Source: WHSM01 sp036375165
GTDB taxonomy: Bacteria; Actinomycetota; Actinomycetes; Mycobacteriales; Micromonosporaceae
Direction: 5' to 3'
NCBI GenBank assembly: GCA_036375165.1
Contig: DASUSI010000035.1
Coordinates: forward strand, 1-64,000
DNA length: 64,000 nucleotides
In this document: one piece after another, positions 16,794 through 25,056 of the stretch
Layout: every line of letters starts with the position of its first letter
How positions within the stretch are numbered: the stretch's first letter is position 1
Translations under genes and position numbers: made by a program
The notes under the pieces: model-generated
Database searches by the model: none
What the model was told of the DNA's origin: nothing
The model's input: only the letters and a program-made list of their open reading frames with translations

Positions 16794-17819
16794 ATGCGGA
16801 TTGGCGTACTCACCGGCGGCGGCGACTGCCCGGGACTGAACGCCGTGATTCGAGCCGTGGTGCGGAAGGGCATCAAAGAGTACGGCCACGAATTCGTCGG
16901 CTTCCGTGACGGCTGGCGGGGTCCGCTGGAGGGCGAGACCCGGCCCCTCGGCGTAGAGGAGGTACGCGGCATCCTCCCCCGGGGCGGCACGATTCTGGGG
17001 TCCTCGCGGACCAACCCGTTCAAGATCGAGGGTGGGGTGGACCGGATCCGCGAGAACCTGTCCAGAATCGGCGTGGAGGCACTCGTCGCGATTGGCGGCG
17101 AGGACACTCTCGGCGTCGCCAAGAAGCTGCACGACGATGGGGTTCAGGTGGTCGGCGTACCGAAGACCATCGACAACGACCTCAGCGCCACCGACTACAC
17201 CTTCGGGTTCGACACCGCCGTGAACATCGCGATGGAGGCGATCGACCGGCTGCACACCACGGCGGAGAGCCACCACCGCACCGTGGTTGTCGAGGTGATG
17301 GGCCGCCACGCCGGCTGGATCGCCCTGCACTCCGGCCTGGCCGGCGGCGCCAACGTGATCCTGCTTCCGGAGCGGCCGTTCGACCTGGACCTGGTCTGCG
17401 AGTACGTGGAACAGCGGTTCAAGACCCGGTACTCGCCGATCGTGGTGGTCGCCGAGGGCGCGGTGCCCGGCGAGGGTGGCATGGTCACCCAGAACGAACA
17501 GCTCGACGCCTTCGGGCACGTCCGGCTGGGCGGCATCGGCCAGTGGCTCGCCGAGCAGATCGAGAAGCGGACCGGCAAGGAGTCCCGGGCGGTGGTGCTC
17601 GGGCACGTGCAGCGCGGTGGCACCCCGACAGCGTTCGACCGGGTGCTCGCGACCCGTTTCGGCCTGCACGCCATCGACGCGGTGCACGACCGGGACTGGG
17701 GCAGGATGGTGGCACTGCGGGGCACCGCGATCGTCCGGGTGCCGCTGGAGGAGGCCACCCGGGAGCTGAAGACGGTCCCGGTCGAGCGTTACCAGGAGGC
17801 CCAGGTCCTGTTCGGCTGA
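16794..17819 (+). CDS. 6-phosphofructokinase, pyrophosphate-type residues
   Basis: 341 residues, cytoplasmic, catalysing fructose-6-phosphate to fructose-1,6-bisphosphate. Group III PFK features: LTGGGDCPGLNAVIR, GGEDTLG (101-107), PKTIDND (123-129), the MGRHAGWIALHSG substrate loop and LGHVQRGGTPTAFDR. The phosphoryl-donor positions are Asp104 and Lys124. ATP-dependent enzymes have Gly at 104, whereas Asp104 with Lys124 is the pattern of pyrophosphate-dependent PFK such as that of Amycolatopsis methanolica. A PPi-linked, reversible enzyme is therefore predicted. GAGGAGGGA lies about 10 nt before the ATG. A long leader and a strong terminator make it a single-gene unit. Confidence 0.9.
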   Translation: MRIGVLTGGGDCPGLNAVIRAVVRKGIKEYGHEFVGFRDGWRGPLEGETRPLGVEEVRGILPRGGTILGSSRTNPFKIEGGVDRIRENLSRIGVEALVAIGGEDTLGVAKKLHDDGVQVVGVPKTIDNDLSATDYTFGFDTAVNIAMEAIDRLHTTAESHHRTVVVEVMGRHAGWIALHSGLAGGANVILLPERPFDLDLVCEYVEQRFKTRYSPIVVVAEGAVPGEGGMVTQNEQLDAFGHVRLGGIGQWLAEQIEKRTGKESRAVVLGHVQRGGTPTAFDRVLATRFGLHAIDAVHDRDWGRMVALRGTAIVRVPLEEATRELKTVPVERYQEAQVLFG

Positions 17820-17872
17820 CGCGAGCAGGTTGGGCTTTCCCGGCCGGTGTCTCCTGATCGCACGAAGCGTTG

Positions 17873-17907
17873 TTCCGGCCCCCGACCGACGCGGTCGGGG
17901 GCCGGAA
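17873..17907. terminator. Strong hairpin terminator between convergent genes
   Basis: A perfect 15-bp stem, TTCCGGCCCCCGACC (17873-17887) and its complement (17893-17907), around the 5-nt loop GACGC. It lies between the pfk stop and the subtilase stop on the other strand and should stop transcription from both sides. There is no U tract. Confidence 0.85.
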
Positions 17908-17947
17908 TCTCCGTCAGAGGGCCGGTTCGATCTGATCAAGCGCGAGG

Positions 17948-19492
17948 TCAGCGTGACGCCCAGTAGGCGCGACCGTCCGGGCCGTACAGCACGATGTTGC
18001 CGTCCCCCTGCATCACGAGGTGGTCGGCGGCGCTGCCTCCGGTGTTCGTCGCCCACAGCGGCACGCCGGAGCTGGTGTAGATCACGAAGTTGCCGTCGCC
18101 CTGCATGACGGCCCACGCGCCGGGGTTGCCGTACGTGCCGGAGTGCCACAGCGCCCGACCGCGCTGGTAGTGCACCAGGTTGCCGTCGCCCTGCATCACC
18201 AGCTCGTGGTTGCCGCCGTCGGACCGCAGGTACTGGTCGGCGGTCAGGGTGCCGCCCTGGTAGAGCACGTCGCTGCCGGGGCGCGGTGGGATCGAACGGC
18301 TGAACAGCAACCGGTTCGGAGCGCCCGAGGTGCCGCTGACCCGGTCCAGGCTCGCGTTGGACATCACGTGGTCGTGCACCGTGTACGGGCTGGCCCACGG
18401 GTTGGCCGACAGGTAGAGCGCTGCCGCCCCAGCCACGTGTGGCGACGCCATCGACGTTCCGTCGAGCACGGCCGATGCGGTGTCACTGGTGTTCCAGGCC
18501 GAGGTGATGGTCTGACCGGGCGCGAACAGGTCCACGCAGCCGCCCCAGTTGGAGAACGACGCTCGGGTGTCGGAGCTGGTGCTGGCGGCCGCGGTGAGTG
18601 CCTCGCCCACCCGGGCGGGCGAGTAGCTACAGGCGTTGTCGTTCGAGTTGCCGGCCGCGATCGCGTAGCTGACGCCCGAGGCTATGGAGGTCCGTACCGC
18701 GTCGTCGACCGGGCTGTAGCCGCCGCCGCCCAGGCTCATGTTCGCGACCGCTGGGGTGATCTTGTTGTTGGTCACCCAGTCCACGCCCGCGATGACTCCG
18801 GCGAAGGAGCCCGAGCCGCTGCAGGTGAGGACCTTCACGGCGTGCAACTGGACGCCCTTGGCGACCCCGTACTGGTCACCGCCGACAGTCCCGGAGACGT
18901 GGGTGCCATGGCCGTTGCAGTCTGTGTCGATTCCGTCGCCTGTGGTGTTGGTTGCCCAGCTCGCCCGGCCGCCGAAGTCAGCGTGACTGGTACGGATCCC
19001 GGTGTCGATGACATAGACGTGTACGTTGGGCGCCCGGGTGTCGAAGACGTACCTGTCGTCCCGCCCGTCACCCTGGTCGATCCGGTCCAGGCCCCAGGAC
19101 GGCGGGTTGAGCTGCTCCTCGCTGACCCGTACCCGGAGGTCCTGGGCCACGTACCCGACCGCCGGGTGCGCCGCCAGGCGTCTGGCCTGCGCCTGGCTCA
19201 TCGACCCGGCGAAACCGTGAAGCGCTGTCCGGTACACGTGGCTGATCGTTGCCTGGTGACGGTCGGCGAGGGTTCGGCTGAGCGCCTCCGCATCGCCGGC
19301 ACGGACCGCGCTGTCCCGGTAGGCCACGATGTAGTGGTCCGGGATCGCGTCAGTACGGGCCGCGTAGCGGATCTCACCGGTGCCTGCCGCCGTCACCGGC
19401 GCGGTCGCGGCGAGGGTTGCCGCGACGGCTGCGGTCGCGGCGATTGCGAGTCCGAAGAGACGCCGGGGCCAAGGGGATCGGACACTGTCCAT
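17948..19492 (-). CDS. Secreted S8 (subtilisin-like) protease with C-terminal bulb-lectin domain
   Basis: 514 residues. A basic start and hydrophobic core with an Ala-rich end (LFGLAIAATAAVAATLAA...PVTAAG) form a signal peptide. An inhibitor-I9 propeptide follows (about 45-120). The peptidase domain has the catalytic Asp (YVIDTGIRTSHADF), His (GHGTHVSGTVGG) and Ser (DGTSMASPHVAG). The C-terminal about 110 residues are a B-lectin (monocot mannose-binding) domain with three intact Q-x-D-x-N-x-V-x-Y motifs: QGDGNLVHY, QGDGNFVIY, QGDGNIVLY. Start 19492 is chosen for its GGAGG 7 nt upstream and the signal peptide. The upstream gap (19573-19680) is conspicuously AT-rich. Confidence 0.92.
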   Translation of the reverse strand: MDSVRSPWPRRLFGLAIAATAAVAATLAATAPVTAAGTGEIRYAARTDAIPDHYIVAYRDSAVRAGDAEALSRTLADRHQATISHVYRTALHGFAGSMSQAQARRLAAHPAVGYVAQDLRVRVSEEQLNPPSWGLDRIDQGDGRDDRYVFDTRAPNVHVYVIDTGIRTSHADFGGRASWATNTTGDGIDTDCNGHGTHVSGTVGGDQYGVAKGVQLHAVKVLTCSGSGSFAGVIAGVDWVTNNKITPAVANMSLGGGGYSPVDDAVRTSIASGVSYAIAAGNSNDNACSYSPARVGEALTAAASTSSDTRASFSNWGGCVDLFAPGQTITSAWNTSDTASAVLDGTSMASPHVAGAAALYLSANPWASPYTVHDHVMSNASLDRVSGTSGAPNRLLFSRSIPPRPGSDVLYQGGTLTADQYLRSDGGNHELVMQGDGNLVHYQRGRALWHSGTYGNPGAWAVMQGDGNFVIYTSSGVPLWATNTGGSAADHLVMQGDGNIVLYGPDGRAYWASR

Positions 19493-19724
19493 GATGTCCT
19501 CCGATCGCCGGGGCGGCAGGACCGCCCGTGGATCTGGGGTGAGGTGCATGCCGGGCCAGCGGGCCCTTCGCACCCGCGTGATGTCGGGGACTCATCATGT
19601 AATTCGCCAAAAGAACTTGATAGACATTTACTCCCAATTTCCCCCAAATGGGTCAACTGCTTCACGTGTTGTGTCCGGGGTCGTGCGACCGTCAGGGCCC
19701 GTCGGGCCAGCCGGTGGGCCGGAC

Positions 19725-19730
19725 TAGGGT
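19725..19730 (+). promoter_or_regulatory. -10 box of proC, leaderless transcript predicted
   Basis: TAGGGT ends 7 nt before the proC ATG at 19738, so transcription should begin at or next to the start codon. There is no Shine-Dalgarno sequence, in keeping with a leaderless mRNA. Confidence 0.5.
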
Positions 19731-19737
19731 GGGCGAC

Positions 19738-20556
19738 ATGGTGCGTGGGGTGCACACCGTCGCGGTGATCGGTGCCGGCAAGATGGGCGAGACCATGCTG
19801 TCCGGTCTGTTACGGGCAGGCTGGCCGGCGGCCCGGCTGATCGCCACCGCCCGGCGCCCGGAGCGGGCCGAGGAGTTGCGACGCAACTACGGCATCCAGG
19901 TGCTGGCCAACCGGGAGGCGGCACAGCTCGCCGATGTCGTGGTGATCGCTGTCAAGCCGCAGGACGCGCCCGCGCTGATGGAAGAACTCGCCCCCGCCAT
20001 CCCGCCCGACAAGGTGGTGATCTCGATCTGCGCGGGACTGCCGACCGTGTTCTTCGAGAAGCGACTTCCGGCCGGAACCCCGGTGGTCCGGGTGATGTCG
20101 AACACTCCCGCGCTGGTGGACGAAGCGATGACCGCGATCTCCGCAGGCAGCCACGCCACCGCGGACCAGTTGGCTCTCGCTGAGGAGATGTTCCGCCCGC
20201 TGGGGCGTGCCATCCGGGTTCCCGAGGCACAACAGGACGCGGTGACCGCGCTGTCCGGATCCGGGCCGGCCTACGTCTACTACCTGGTGGAGGCGATGAC
20301 CGACGCCGGAATTCTGCTCGGTCTGCCACGACAGGTGGCGCACGACCTGATCGTGCAGACGGTGATCGGATCGGCGGTGATGTTGCGGGACTCGGGGGAG
20401 CACCCGGTGTCGCTCCGGGAGGCGGTGACCTCACCCGCCGGCACCACCATCAACGCCATCCGGGAACTGGAACGCAACCGGGTGCGGGCGGCGTTGCTCG
20501 ACGCCCTGCAGGCCGCCCGAGACCGGGCGCGGGAGATCGCCGCGGACTACACCTGA
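19738..20556 (+). CDS. proC: Pyrroline-5-carboxylate reductase
   Basis: 272 residues, usual length. Reduces 1-pyrroline-5-carboxylate to L-proline with NAD(P)H, the last step of proline synthesis. The N-terminal Rossmann motif TVAVIGAGKMGETML, the VVIAVKPQD block and the C-terminal signature region (residues about 225-250, containing REAVTSPAGTTINAI) are all present. The frame is open upstream of 19738, but the dinucleotide fold begins at this ATG and a -10 box lies just before it. A terminator hairpin follows at 20576. Confidence 0.94.
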   Translation: MVRGVHTVAVIGAGKMGETMLSGLLRAGWPAARLIATARRPERAEELRRNYGIQVLANREAAQLADVVVIAVKPQDAPALMEELAPAIPPDKVVISICAGLPTVFFEKRLPAGTPVVRVMSNTPALVDEAMTAISAGSHATADQLALAEEMFRPLGRAIRVPEAQQDAVTALSGSGPAYVYYLVEAMTDAGILLGLPRQVAHDLIVQTVIGSAVMLRDSGEHPVSLREAVTSPAGTTINAIRELERNRVRAALLDALQAARDRAREIAADYT

Positions 20557-20575
20557 CCTCGGATCGAGGAACCCC

Positions 20576-20594
20576 GGTCCCGGTCTCCGGGACC
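20576..20594 (+). terminator. Hairpin terminator after proC
   Basis: GGTCCCGG (20576-20583), loop TCT, CCGGGACC (20587-20594): an 8-bp perfect stem 20 nt past the proC stop and upstream of the DAHP synthase promoter. Confidence 0.6.
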
Positions 20595-20630
20595 GCTGAC
20601 CTGCGACCCCCTGGCCGAGCGTCGCGCACG

Positions 20631-20636
20631 TAGTCT
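20631..20636 (+). promoter_or_regulatory. -10 box of the DAHP synthase gene, leaderless transcript predicted
   Basis: TAGTCT ends 6 nt before the GTG start at 20643, with no ribosome-binding site between them. This supports both the start codon and a leaderless mRNA. Confidence 0.5.
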
Positions 20637-20642
20637 GTACCC

Positions 20643-22040
20643 GTGAATTCCGGGCGTCTTGAATGGCACAAGTTCCGCAACCCTGGTTTGTTGTTGAGCC
20701 GGCCCGTCACCGACCCGTCGGAGATCGAGGCGTACGGGCTGGACCGGTGGCGGGAGCTGCCCCGCGCGCAGACCCCACCGTGGCCGGACCCGAAACTCGT
20801 GGACGAGGTGTACGCGACACTGCAGTCCGTGCCGCCGATCGTGGCACCCTACGAGGTCGACATCCTGCGCGACCAGCTCGCCCGGGTCTCCGAAGGGCAG
20901 GCGTTTCTGCTACAGGGCGGGGACTGTGCTGAGACCTTCGCCGACAACACCGACGCCCACCTGCTGGCCAACTCCCGCACCCTGCTGCAGATGTCGGTGG
21001 TGCTCACCTACGGGGCAAGCCTGCCGGTGGTGAAGGTCTCCCGGGTGGCCGGCCAGTACACCAAGCCGCGCACCAACGAGCTGGACGCCCTCGGGCTTCC
21101 GGTCTACCGCGGGGACATGATCAACTCTCTGGAACCGACCCCGGAGGCGCGGATCCCGGATCCGCAGCGGATGATCCGGGCCTACGCCAACTCTTCGTCG
21201 GCGATGAACATGCTGCGGGCCTACCTCTCCGGCGGGATGGCCGACCTGCGCGCGGTGCACGTGTGGAACAAGGACTTCGTCCGGGAGTCGCCCGCGGGGG
21301 AGCGGTACGAGGCGATCGCCCGGGAGATCGACCGGGCGCTGGGGTTCATGGCCGCCTGCGGGGTCGACGATGACGCACTGCACGGTGTCACCGTCTACTG
21401 CAGTCACGAAGCCCTCGCCCTGGAGTACGACCGGGCACTCACCCGGGTGGTCGGCAACCGCGCGTACGGGCTGTCGGCGCACTTCCTCTGGGTCGGGGAA
21501 CGGACTCGCCAGATCGACGGCGCGCACATCGACCTGATGTCCCGGATCGCCAATCCGATCGGGGTGAAGCTCGGACCGACCGCCACTCCTGAGGCCGTCC
21601 TGGAGCTGTGCGAGAAGCTCAACCCGGACAACATTCCCGGGCGGCTCACCCTGGTCAGCCGGATGGGCAACCAGAAGGTGCAGGACGTGCTTCCCACGAT
21701 CGTGGAGAAGGTGACCGCCGCCGGTCACAAGGTGGTGTGGCAGTGCGACCCGATGCACGGCAACACGATCGAGTCGTCCAACGGTTACAAGACTCGGCAC
21801 TTCGACCAGATCGTGGACGAGGTGCTGGGCTACTTCCAGGTGCACCGGGAACTCGGTACCCATCCGGGTGGTCTGCACGTGGAACTCACCGGTGAGGATG
21901 TCACGGAGTGTCTCGGAGGGCCGCAGGCCCTGGAGGACCACCACCTGCCGGGCCGGTACGAGACCGCCTGCGACCCGCGGTTGAACACGCAGCAGTCGCT
22001 GGAGCTGGCGTTCCTGGTGGCCGAGATGCTCAGGGGCTGA
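20643..22040 (+). CDS. Class II 3-deoxy-7-phosphoheptulonate (DAHP) synthase
   Basis: 465 residues, the usual length of plant-like class II DAHP synthases (M. tuberculosis Rv2178c). It condenses phosphoenolpyruvate and erythrose-4-phosphate, the first step of the shikimate pathway. Metal and substrate motifs: LQGGDCAE (metal-binding Cys), RVAGQYTKPRTN, GLSAHFLWVGERTRQ, NPIGVKLGPT, WQCDPMHGNT and GGLHVELTGEDVTECLGG. Threonine aldolase begins 2 nt after the stop, so the two are cotranscribed. Feedback regulation is expected from the family but not visible here. Confidence 0.94.
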   Translation: MNSGRLEWHKFRNPGLLLSRPVTDPSEIEAYGLDRWRELPRAQTPPWPDPKLVDEVYATLQSVPPIVAPYEVDILRDQLARVSEGQAFLLQGGDCAETFADNTDAHLLANSRTLLQMSVVLTYGASLPVVKVSRVAGQYTKPRTNELDALGLPVYRGDMINSLEPTPEARIPDPQRMIRAYANSSSAMNMLRAYLSGGMADLRAVHVWNKDFVRESPAGERYEAIAREIDRALGFMAACGVDDDALHGVTVYCSHEALALEYDRALTRVVGNRAYGLSAHFLWVGERTRQIDGAHIDLMSRIANPIGVKLGPTATPEAVLELCEKLNPDNIPGRLTLVSRMGNQKVQDVLPTIVEKVTAAGHKVVWQCDPMHGNTIESSNGYKTRHFDQIVDEVLGYFQVHRELGTHPGGLHVELTGEDVTECLGGPQALEDHHLPGRYETACDPRLNTQQSLELAFLVAEMLRG

Positions 22041-22041
22041 C

Positions 22042-23085
22042 ATGCCGGACGGCGTGACCGGACTTGTGGACCTTCGCAGCGACACGGTGACCCGGCCGAC
22101 TCCGGGGATGCGTGAGGCGATCGCGCACGCCGAGGTCGGAGACGACGTGTATGCGGAGGACCCCACGGTCAACGCGCTGCAGTCCGAGGTCGCCGCGCGG
22201 TTCGGGCAGCAGGCGGCGCTGTTCTGCCCGACCGGGTCGATGGCCAACCAGATCGCGATCCAGTTGCTGGTGCCCCCGGGGGAGGAGTTGCTCACCGACT
22301 CCGACGCCCATGTGGTGACCTATGAGGTGGGTGCCGCGGCGGCACTGGGCGGCGTCTCCACCCGAACCTGGCCGAGCCGGGGCGGTGAACTGGATGCGGA
22401 CCTGGTCGCGGGCTATCTGAGAGCCGAGGGATACCACACGGTGGCGACCCGTGCGGTGGCGGTGGAGCAGACCCACAACCGGGGCGGCGGCGCCGTGCTG
22501 GCGCTGGCCGAACTGCGCAAGCTGCGGGAGATCACGCAGGAGGCCGGGGTGGCGTTGCACTGCGACGGTGCCCGGATCTGGCACGCCCACGTCGCCGACG
22601 GGGTACCGCTCGACGAATACGGCCGGCTGTTCGACACTCTGTCGGTGTGTCTGTCCAAAGGGCTCGGCGCGCCGGCCGGTTCCCTGGTGGTCTCGACAGA
22701 GGAACGGATCGCGCGGGCCCGTACCATCCGCAAGCGGATGGGTGGCGGGATGCGTCAGGCCGGGATTCTGGCCGCTGCCGGACGATACGCGCTGCGTCAT
22801 CACGTGGCACGTCTGGCCGAGGACCACGCCAATGCTCGGCGGCTGGCCGAAGGACTGGCGGAGTTCGCGGTGGTGGATCCGGTGCGGGTACGGACCAACG
22901 TGGTACCGCTCGACCTCACCGCCGCGCACCTCGATGGGCCGGGTCTGGTCGCGGCTGCGAGGTCCGGTGGCGTTCTGATGGGCGCGTTGGGACCGCGCTC
23001 GGCCCGCTTGGTCACCCACTACGACGCGACCGGTGCGGACATCGATCGGGCTGTCACGGTGTTGGCCGGCGTGCTTGGCGGCTGA
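22042..23085 (+). CDS. Low-specificity L-threonine aldolase (PLP lyase)
   Basis: 347 residues of the beta-eliminating-lyase/threonine aldolase family, splitting L-threonine or L-allo-threonine into glycine and acetaldehyde. Signature N terminus LVDLRSDTVTRPTPGMREAI, then GDDVYAEDPTVNALQ, the PLP Asp region LHCDGARIWHA and the PLP-binding Lys in VCLSKGLGAPAGS. It starts 2 nt after DAHP synthase. The functional link between the two is unclear. Discrimination from related aldolases is by the clear N-terminal motif. Confidence 0.9.
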   Translation: MPDGVTGLVDLRSDTVTRPTPGMREAIAHAEVGDDVYAEDPTVNALQSEVAARFGQQAALFCPTGSMANQIAIQLLVPPGEELLTDSDAHVVTYEVGAAAALGGVSTRTWPSRGGELDADLVAGYLRAEGYHTVATRAVAVEQTHNRGGGAVLALAELRKLREITQEAGVALHCDGARIWHAHVADGVPLDEYGRLFDTLSVCLSKGLGAPAGSLVVSTEERIARARTIRKRMGGGMRQAGILAAAGRYALRHHVARLAEDHANARRLAEGLAEFAVVDPVRVRTNVVPLDLTAAHLDGPGLVAAARSGGVLMGALGPRSARLVTHYDATGADIDRAVTVLAGVLGG

Positions 23086-23238
23086 TCCGGCGCGAGCCAC
23101 TACGCTCGAACCAGCCTTGCCGGGTGACTCTGGTGGCACCCGAAGCGGCACCCGGCGCGGTTGCAGGGGACGGGAGTGTGGCCAGGTGAACGTCGAGTGC
23201 CCGGTGAACCCCACCCCGCGCCGACCGTGGGGTGTCCG

Positions 23239-24156
23239 GTGAGTACTGAGGGGCTGACCGCCGGAGAGGTCGCCCGCCGGTTCGGCATCGCGGTGACCAC
23301 GCTGCGGTCCTGGCACCAGAGGTACGGGATCGGGCCGAGCCAGCACATCCCCGGGCGGCACCGTCGCTACACCGACGCGGACCTGGCCCGGCTGCAGTTG
23401 ATGCACCAGCTCACCGGGCAGGGCATACCCGCCGCGGAGGCGGCACGGATGGTGCGCCGGCCGGGAATGTCACGGACCGATACCGCACGCCACGGCGGCG
23501 GGCACGCGATTCCGCTGGGACGGGCCGGGACAGCCGCGCGGGGCCTGGCACGCGCCGCGATGCGCCTGGACGCCACCTCCATGGTGGATCTGCTCACCAT
23601 GTCGGTTCGGGATCACGGCGTGGTCGAGACCTGGAATGATCTGATCTACCCGGTGCTCGTCGGAATCGGGGAACGGCACGCCGCGACCAGTCGGCTGGTC
23701 GAGGTCGAGCACCTGCTGTCCTCGTCGGTGTCCCAGGTGTTCTCCGGGGTTCGTCGCCCGGGTGGCCCGGCCCGGGTGCTGCTGGCGTGCGCCGACGAGG
23801 AGCAGCACAGCCTCCCGATCGAGGCGCTCGCCGCCGCACTCAGCGAACGCGGCCATTCGGTTCGGCTGCTCGGTGCCCGAGTGCCCCCTGCCGCGTTGCG
23901 GGACGCGGTCCGGCGTACCGGGCCCCAGGCCGTACTGGTCTGGTCGCAGTTGCCCGGTACCGGCGATGTGGAGCAGTTGGCGGCCCTGTCCGGCGTACGA
24001 CCTCGCCCAGCCGTGCTCGCCGCGGCGGGACCCGGCTGGTCGGGGGAGGGGCTGCCGGACGGCGTGGAACGCCCTACCAGCTTGGACGCGGCGCTCGCGC
24101 TGCTGCTGCCGGTGGCCGGTGCTCCTGGCGAGCCGAGGCGCCACGGCGGCACATGA
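23239..24156 (+). CDS. MerR-family regulator with B12-binding-like domain (CarH/LitR type)
   Basis: 305 residues. MerR helix-turn-helix at residues 4-70 (TAGEVARRFGIAVTTLRSWHQRYG...HRRYTDADLARLQ). A four-helix module follows (about 110-175), with Trp in VETWNDLIYPVL and the pair Glu-His in VEVEHLLSSSVS. The C-terminal Rossmann-like cobalamin-type domain (about 175-285) has DEEQHSLPIEAL, where His sits at the position of the cobalt-ligating residue. In CarH/LitR proteins this makes a light- or B12-responsive repressor. No carotenoid genes are adjacent. The GTG at 23239 is chosen because the HTH begins there; earlier GTG codons exist. Confidence 0.82.
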   Translation: MSTEGLTAGEVARRFGIAVTTLRSWHQRYGIGPSQHIPGRHRRYTDADLARLQLMHQLTGQGIPAAEAARMVRRPGMSRTDTARHGGGHAIPLGRAGTAARGLARAAMRLDATSMVDLLTMSVRDHGVVETWNDLIYPVLVGIGERHAATSRLVEVEHLLSSSVSQVFSGVRRPGGPARVLLACADEEQHSLPIEALAAALSERGHSVRLLGARVPPAALRDAVRRTGPQAVLVWSQLPGTGDVEQLAALSGVRPRPAVLAAAGPGWSGEGLPDGVERPTSLDAALALLLPVAGAPGEPRRHGGT

Positions 24157-24164
24157 CTGGACAG

Positions 24165-24327
24165 GGTCCGGGCCGATCCGGGCCAGTTCCGGGACCGTCC
24201 GCATGGCGTCGAGGTCGTGGCGCAGCGGTGGATGTAAGCAGCGGTGGATGTAATCGGTCTCGGTGGCGTCCGCGACTGTCTCACCCCACGCGAGCGGCGT
24301 GAGCCGGTCGGGATCCAGGCGTGGCAC
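24165..24327 (-). pseudogene. Remnant of an anti-sigma factor gene
   Basis: Directly after the sigma gene, overlapping its last 47 nt, a second frame begins with GTG (24327) and reads VPRLDPDRLTPLAWGETVAD, then ETDYIHRC and RHDLDAMRTVPELARIG. This is how actinobacterial zinc-type anti-sigma proteins start (short helix, His-x3-Cys-x2-Cys, then RxDLDAxRxV). Here the Cys-x2-Cys is broken: HRC is followed by LHPPLRHDL, generated by a 16-bp tandem duplication. The rest of the protein, including the membrane helix and periplasmic part, is missing; after about 55 codons the frame runs into the antisense of the MerR gene. I read it as a truncated, non-functional anti-sigma factor. Confidence 0.65.
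24222..24253. repeat. 16-bp perfect tandem duplication
   Basis: GCAGCGGTGGATGTAA occurs twice back to back (24222-24237 and 24238-24253). Because 16 is not a multiple of three it shifts the reading frame. It sits exactly at the zinc-ligand segment of the anti-sigma remnant. Confidence 0.95.
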
Positions 24328-24940
24328 CGTCCACCTCCCAGCGTTGGCGCAGCCGGGCCAGGCCACGGCGCAGATGACTTTTCACGGTGCCGAGCGGCAG
24401 GTTGGTCACCGCCGCGATCTGCTGATGGCTGAGGTCGTCGTAGAAGGCCAGGGTCAGCAGCCGGCGTTCCGCCTCTGGAAGCCGGGCGATCTCGTCGGCC
24501 ACGGCCAGCCGCTGCACCAGGCGGTCGGCGTCGGAGTCGTCGGCCTCGTCGAGGACCACATACCGCCCGGCGGCTTCGCTGGCGCGTGCCTGCCGGCCGC
24601 GTTCCCGAAGGTGGTCGGCGACCTTTCGCCGGGTGATACCCATCAGCCAGCCGAGCAGTGTGCCGCGGTCCGGGTCAAAGGTGCCGCGTCCCTGCCACGC
24701 GGCGACGAAGACGGCCTGGGTGACGTCCTCGGCGTCCGAGGTGCTCGACAGCTGGGAAACCGCCAGGTGGTGGATGGCACGGCCGAAACGGTCGTACGTC
24801 TCACGCAACACGTTCCCGCCGCCGGTCCGGAACCGGTGGCCGAGGTCTTCTTCGTACCGCACGTCGTCTCCCACGGGTAGCAGGGTGTCGCCCTCGCGTC
24901 GACAGTCCCGGCTGTCGGGACGCTCCAGGCTCTGGTTCAC
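24281..24940 (-). CDS. ECF RNA polymerase sigma factor
   Basis: 219 residues, SigK/SigL-like group IV sigma factor. Region 2 (about 45-115): LRETYDRFGRAIHHLA, SDAEDVTQAVFVAAWQ, GTLLGWLMGITRRKVADHLRER. Region 4 (about 145-200): LPEAERRLLTLAFYDDLSHQQIAAVTNLPLGTVKSHLRRGLARLRQ. Such factors are normally held at the membrane by an anti-sigma protein encoded next door; here that gene is decayed, so activity may be constitutive or controlled only by transcription. It is divergent from the first DUF4397/sortase cassette across 116 bp. The start is GTG at 24940 with GGGGG just upstream. Confidence 0.9.
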   Translation of the reverse strand: MNQSLERPDSRDCRREGDTLLPVGDDVRYEEDLGHRFRTGGGNVLRETYDRFGRAIHHLAVSQLSSTSDAEDVTQAVFVAAWQGRGTFDPDRGTLLGWLMGITRRKVADHLRERGRQARASEAAGRYVVLDEADDSDADRLVQRLAVADEIARLPEAERRLLTLAFYDDLSHQQIAAVTNLPLGTVKSHLRRGLARLRQRWEVDGATPGSRPAHAARVG

Positions 24941-24983
24941 CCCCGTGGTGGAACTGGTGGAACGTTTCTCAGATTAATCGACG

Positions 24984-24991
24984 CAACTTGC
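24984..24991 (+). promoter_or_regulatory. Candidate ECF -35 element before cassette 1
   Basis: CAACTTGC lies 66 nt upstream of the first DUF4397 start. The same octamer occurs 55 nt upstream of the second copy. About 20 nt downstream here is CACGTAAT, a possible ECF -10. Recognition by the adjacent sigma factor is a guess. Confidence 0.3.
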
Positions 24992-25056
24992 ATCCACAAC
25001 CCAGGGCTCTCACGTAATACCTGATTGACATGACCAACAAGTCGAGAGGAAGAACG

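Noticed and set aside
18020..19768. 582-codon frame antisense to the subtilase
   Set aside because: Composition is a mirror of the sense codons; no motif, no ribosome-binding site, and the sense gene is certain.
24222..24253. 16-bp duplication as an attachment site
   Set aside because: There is no integrase or tRNA gene nearby and the copies are directly adjacent, which fits replication slippage.
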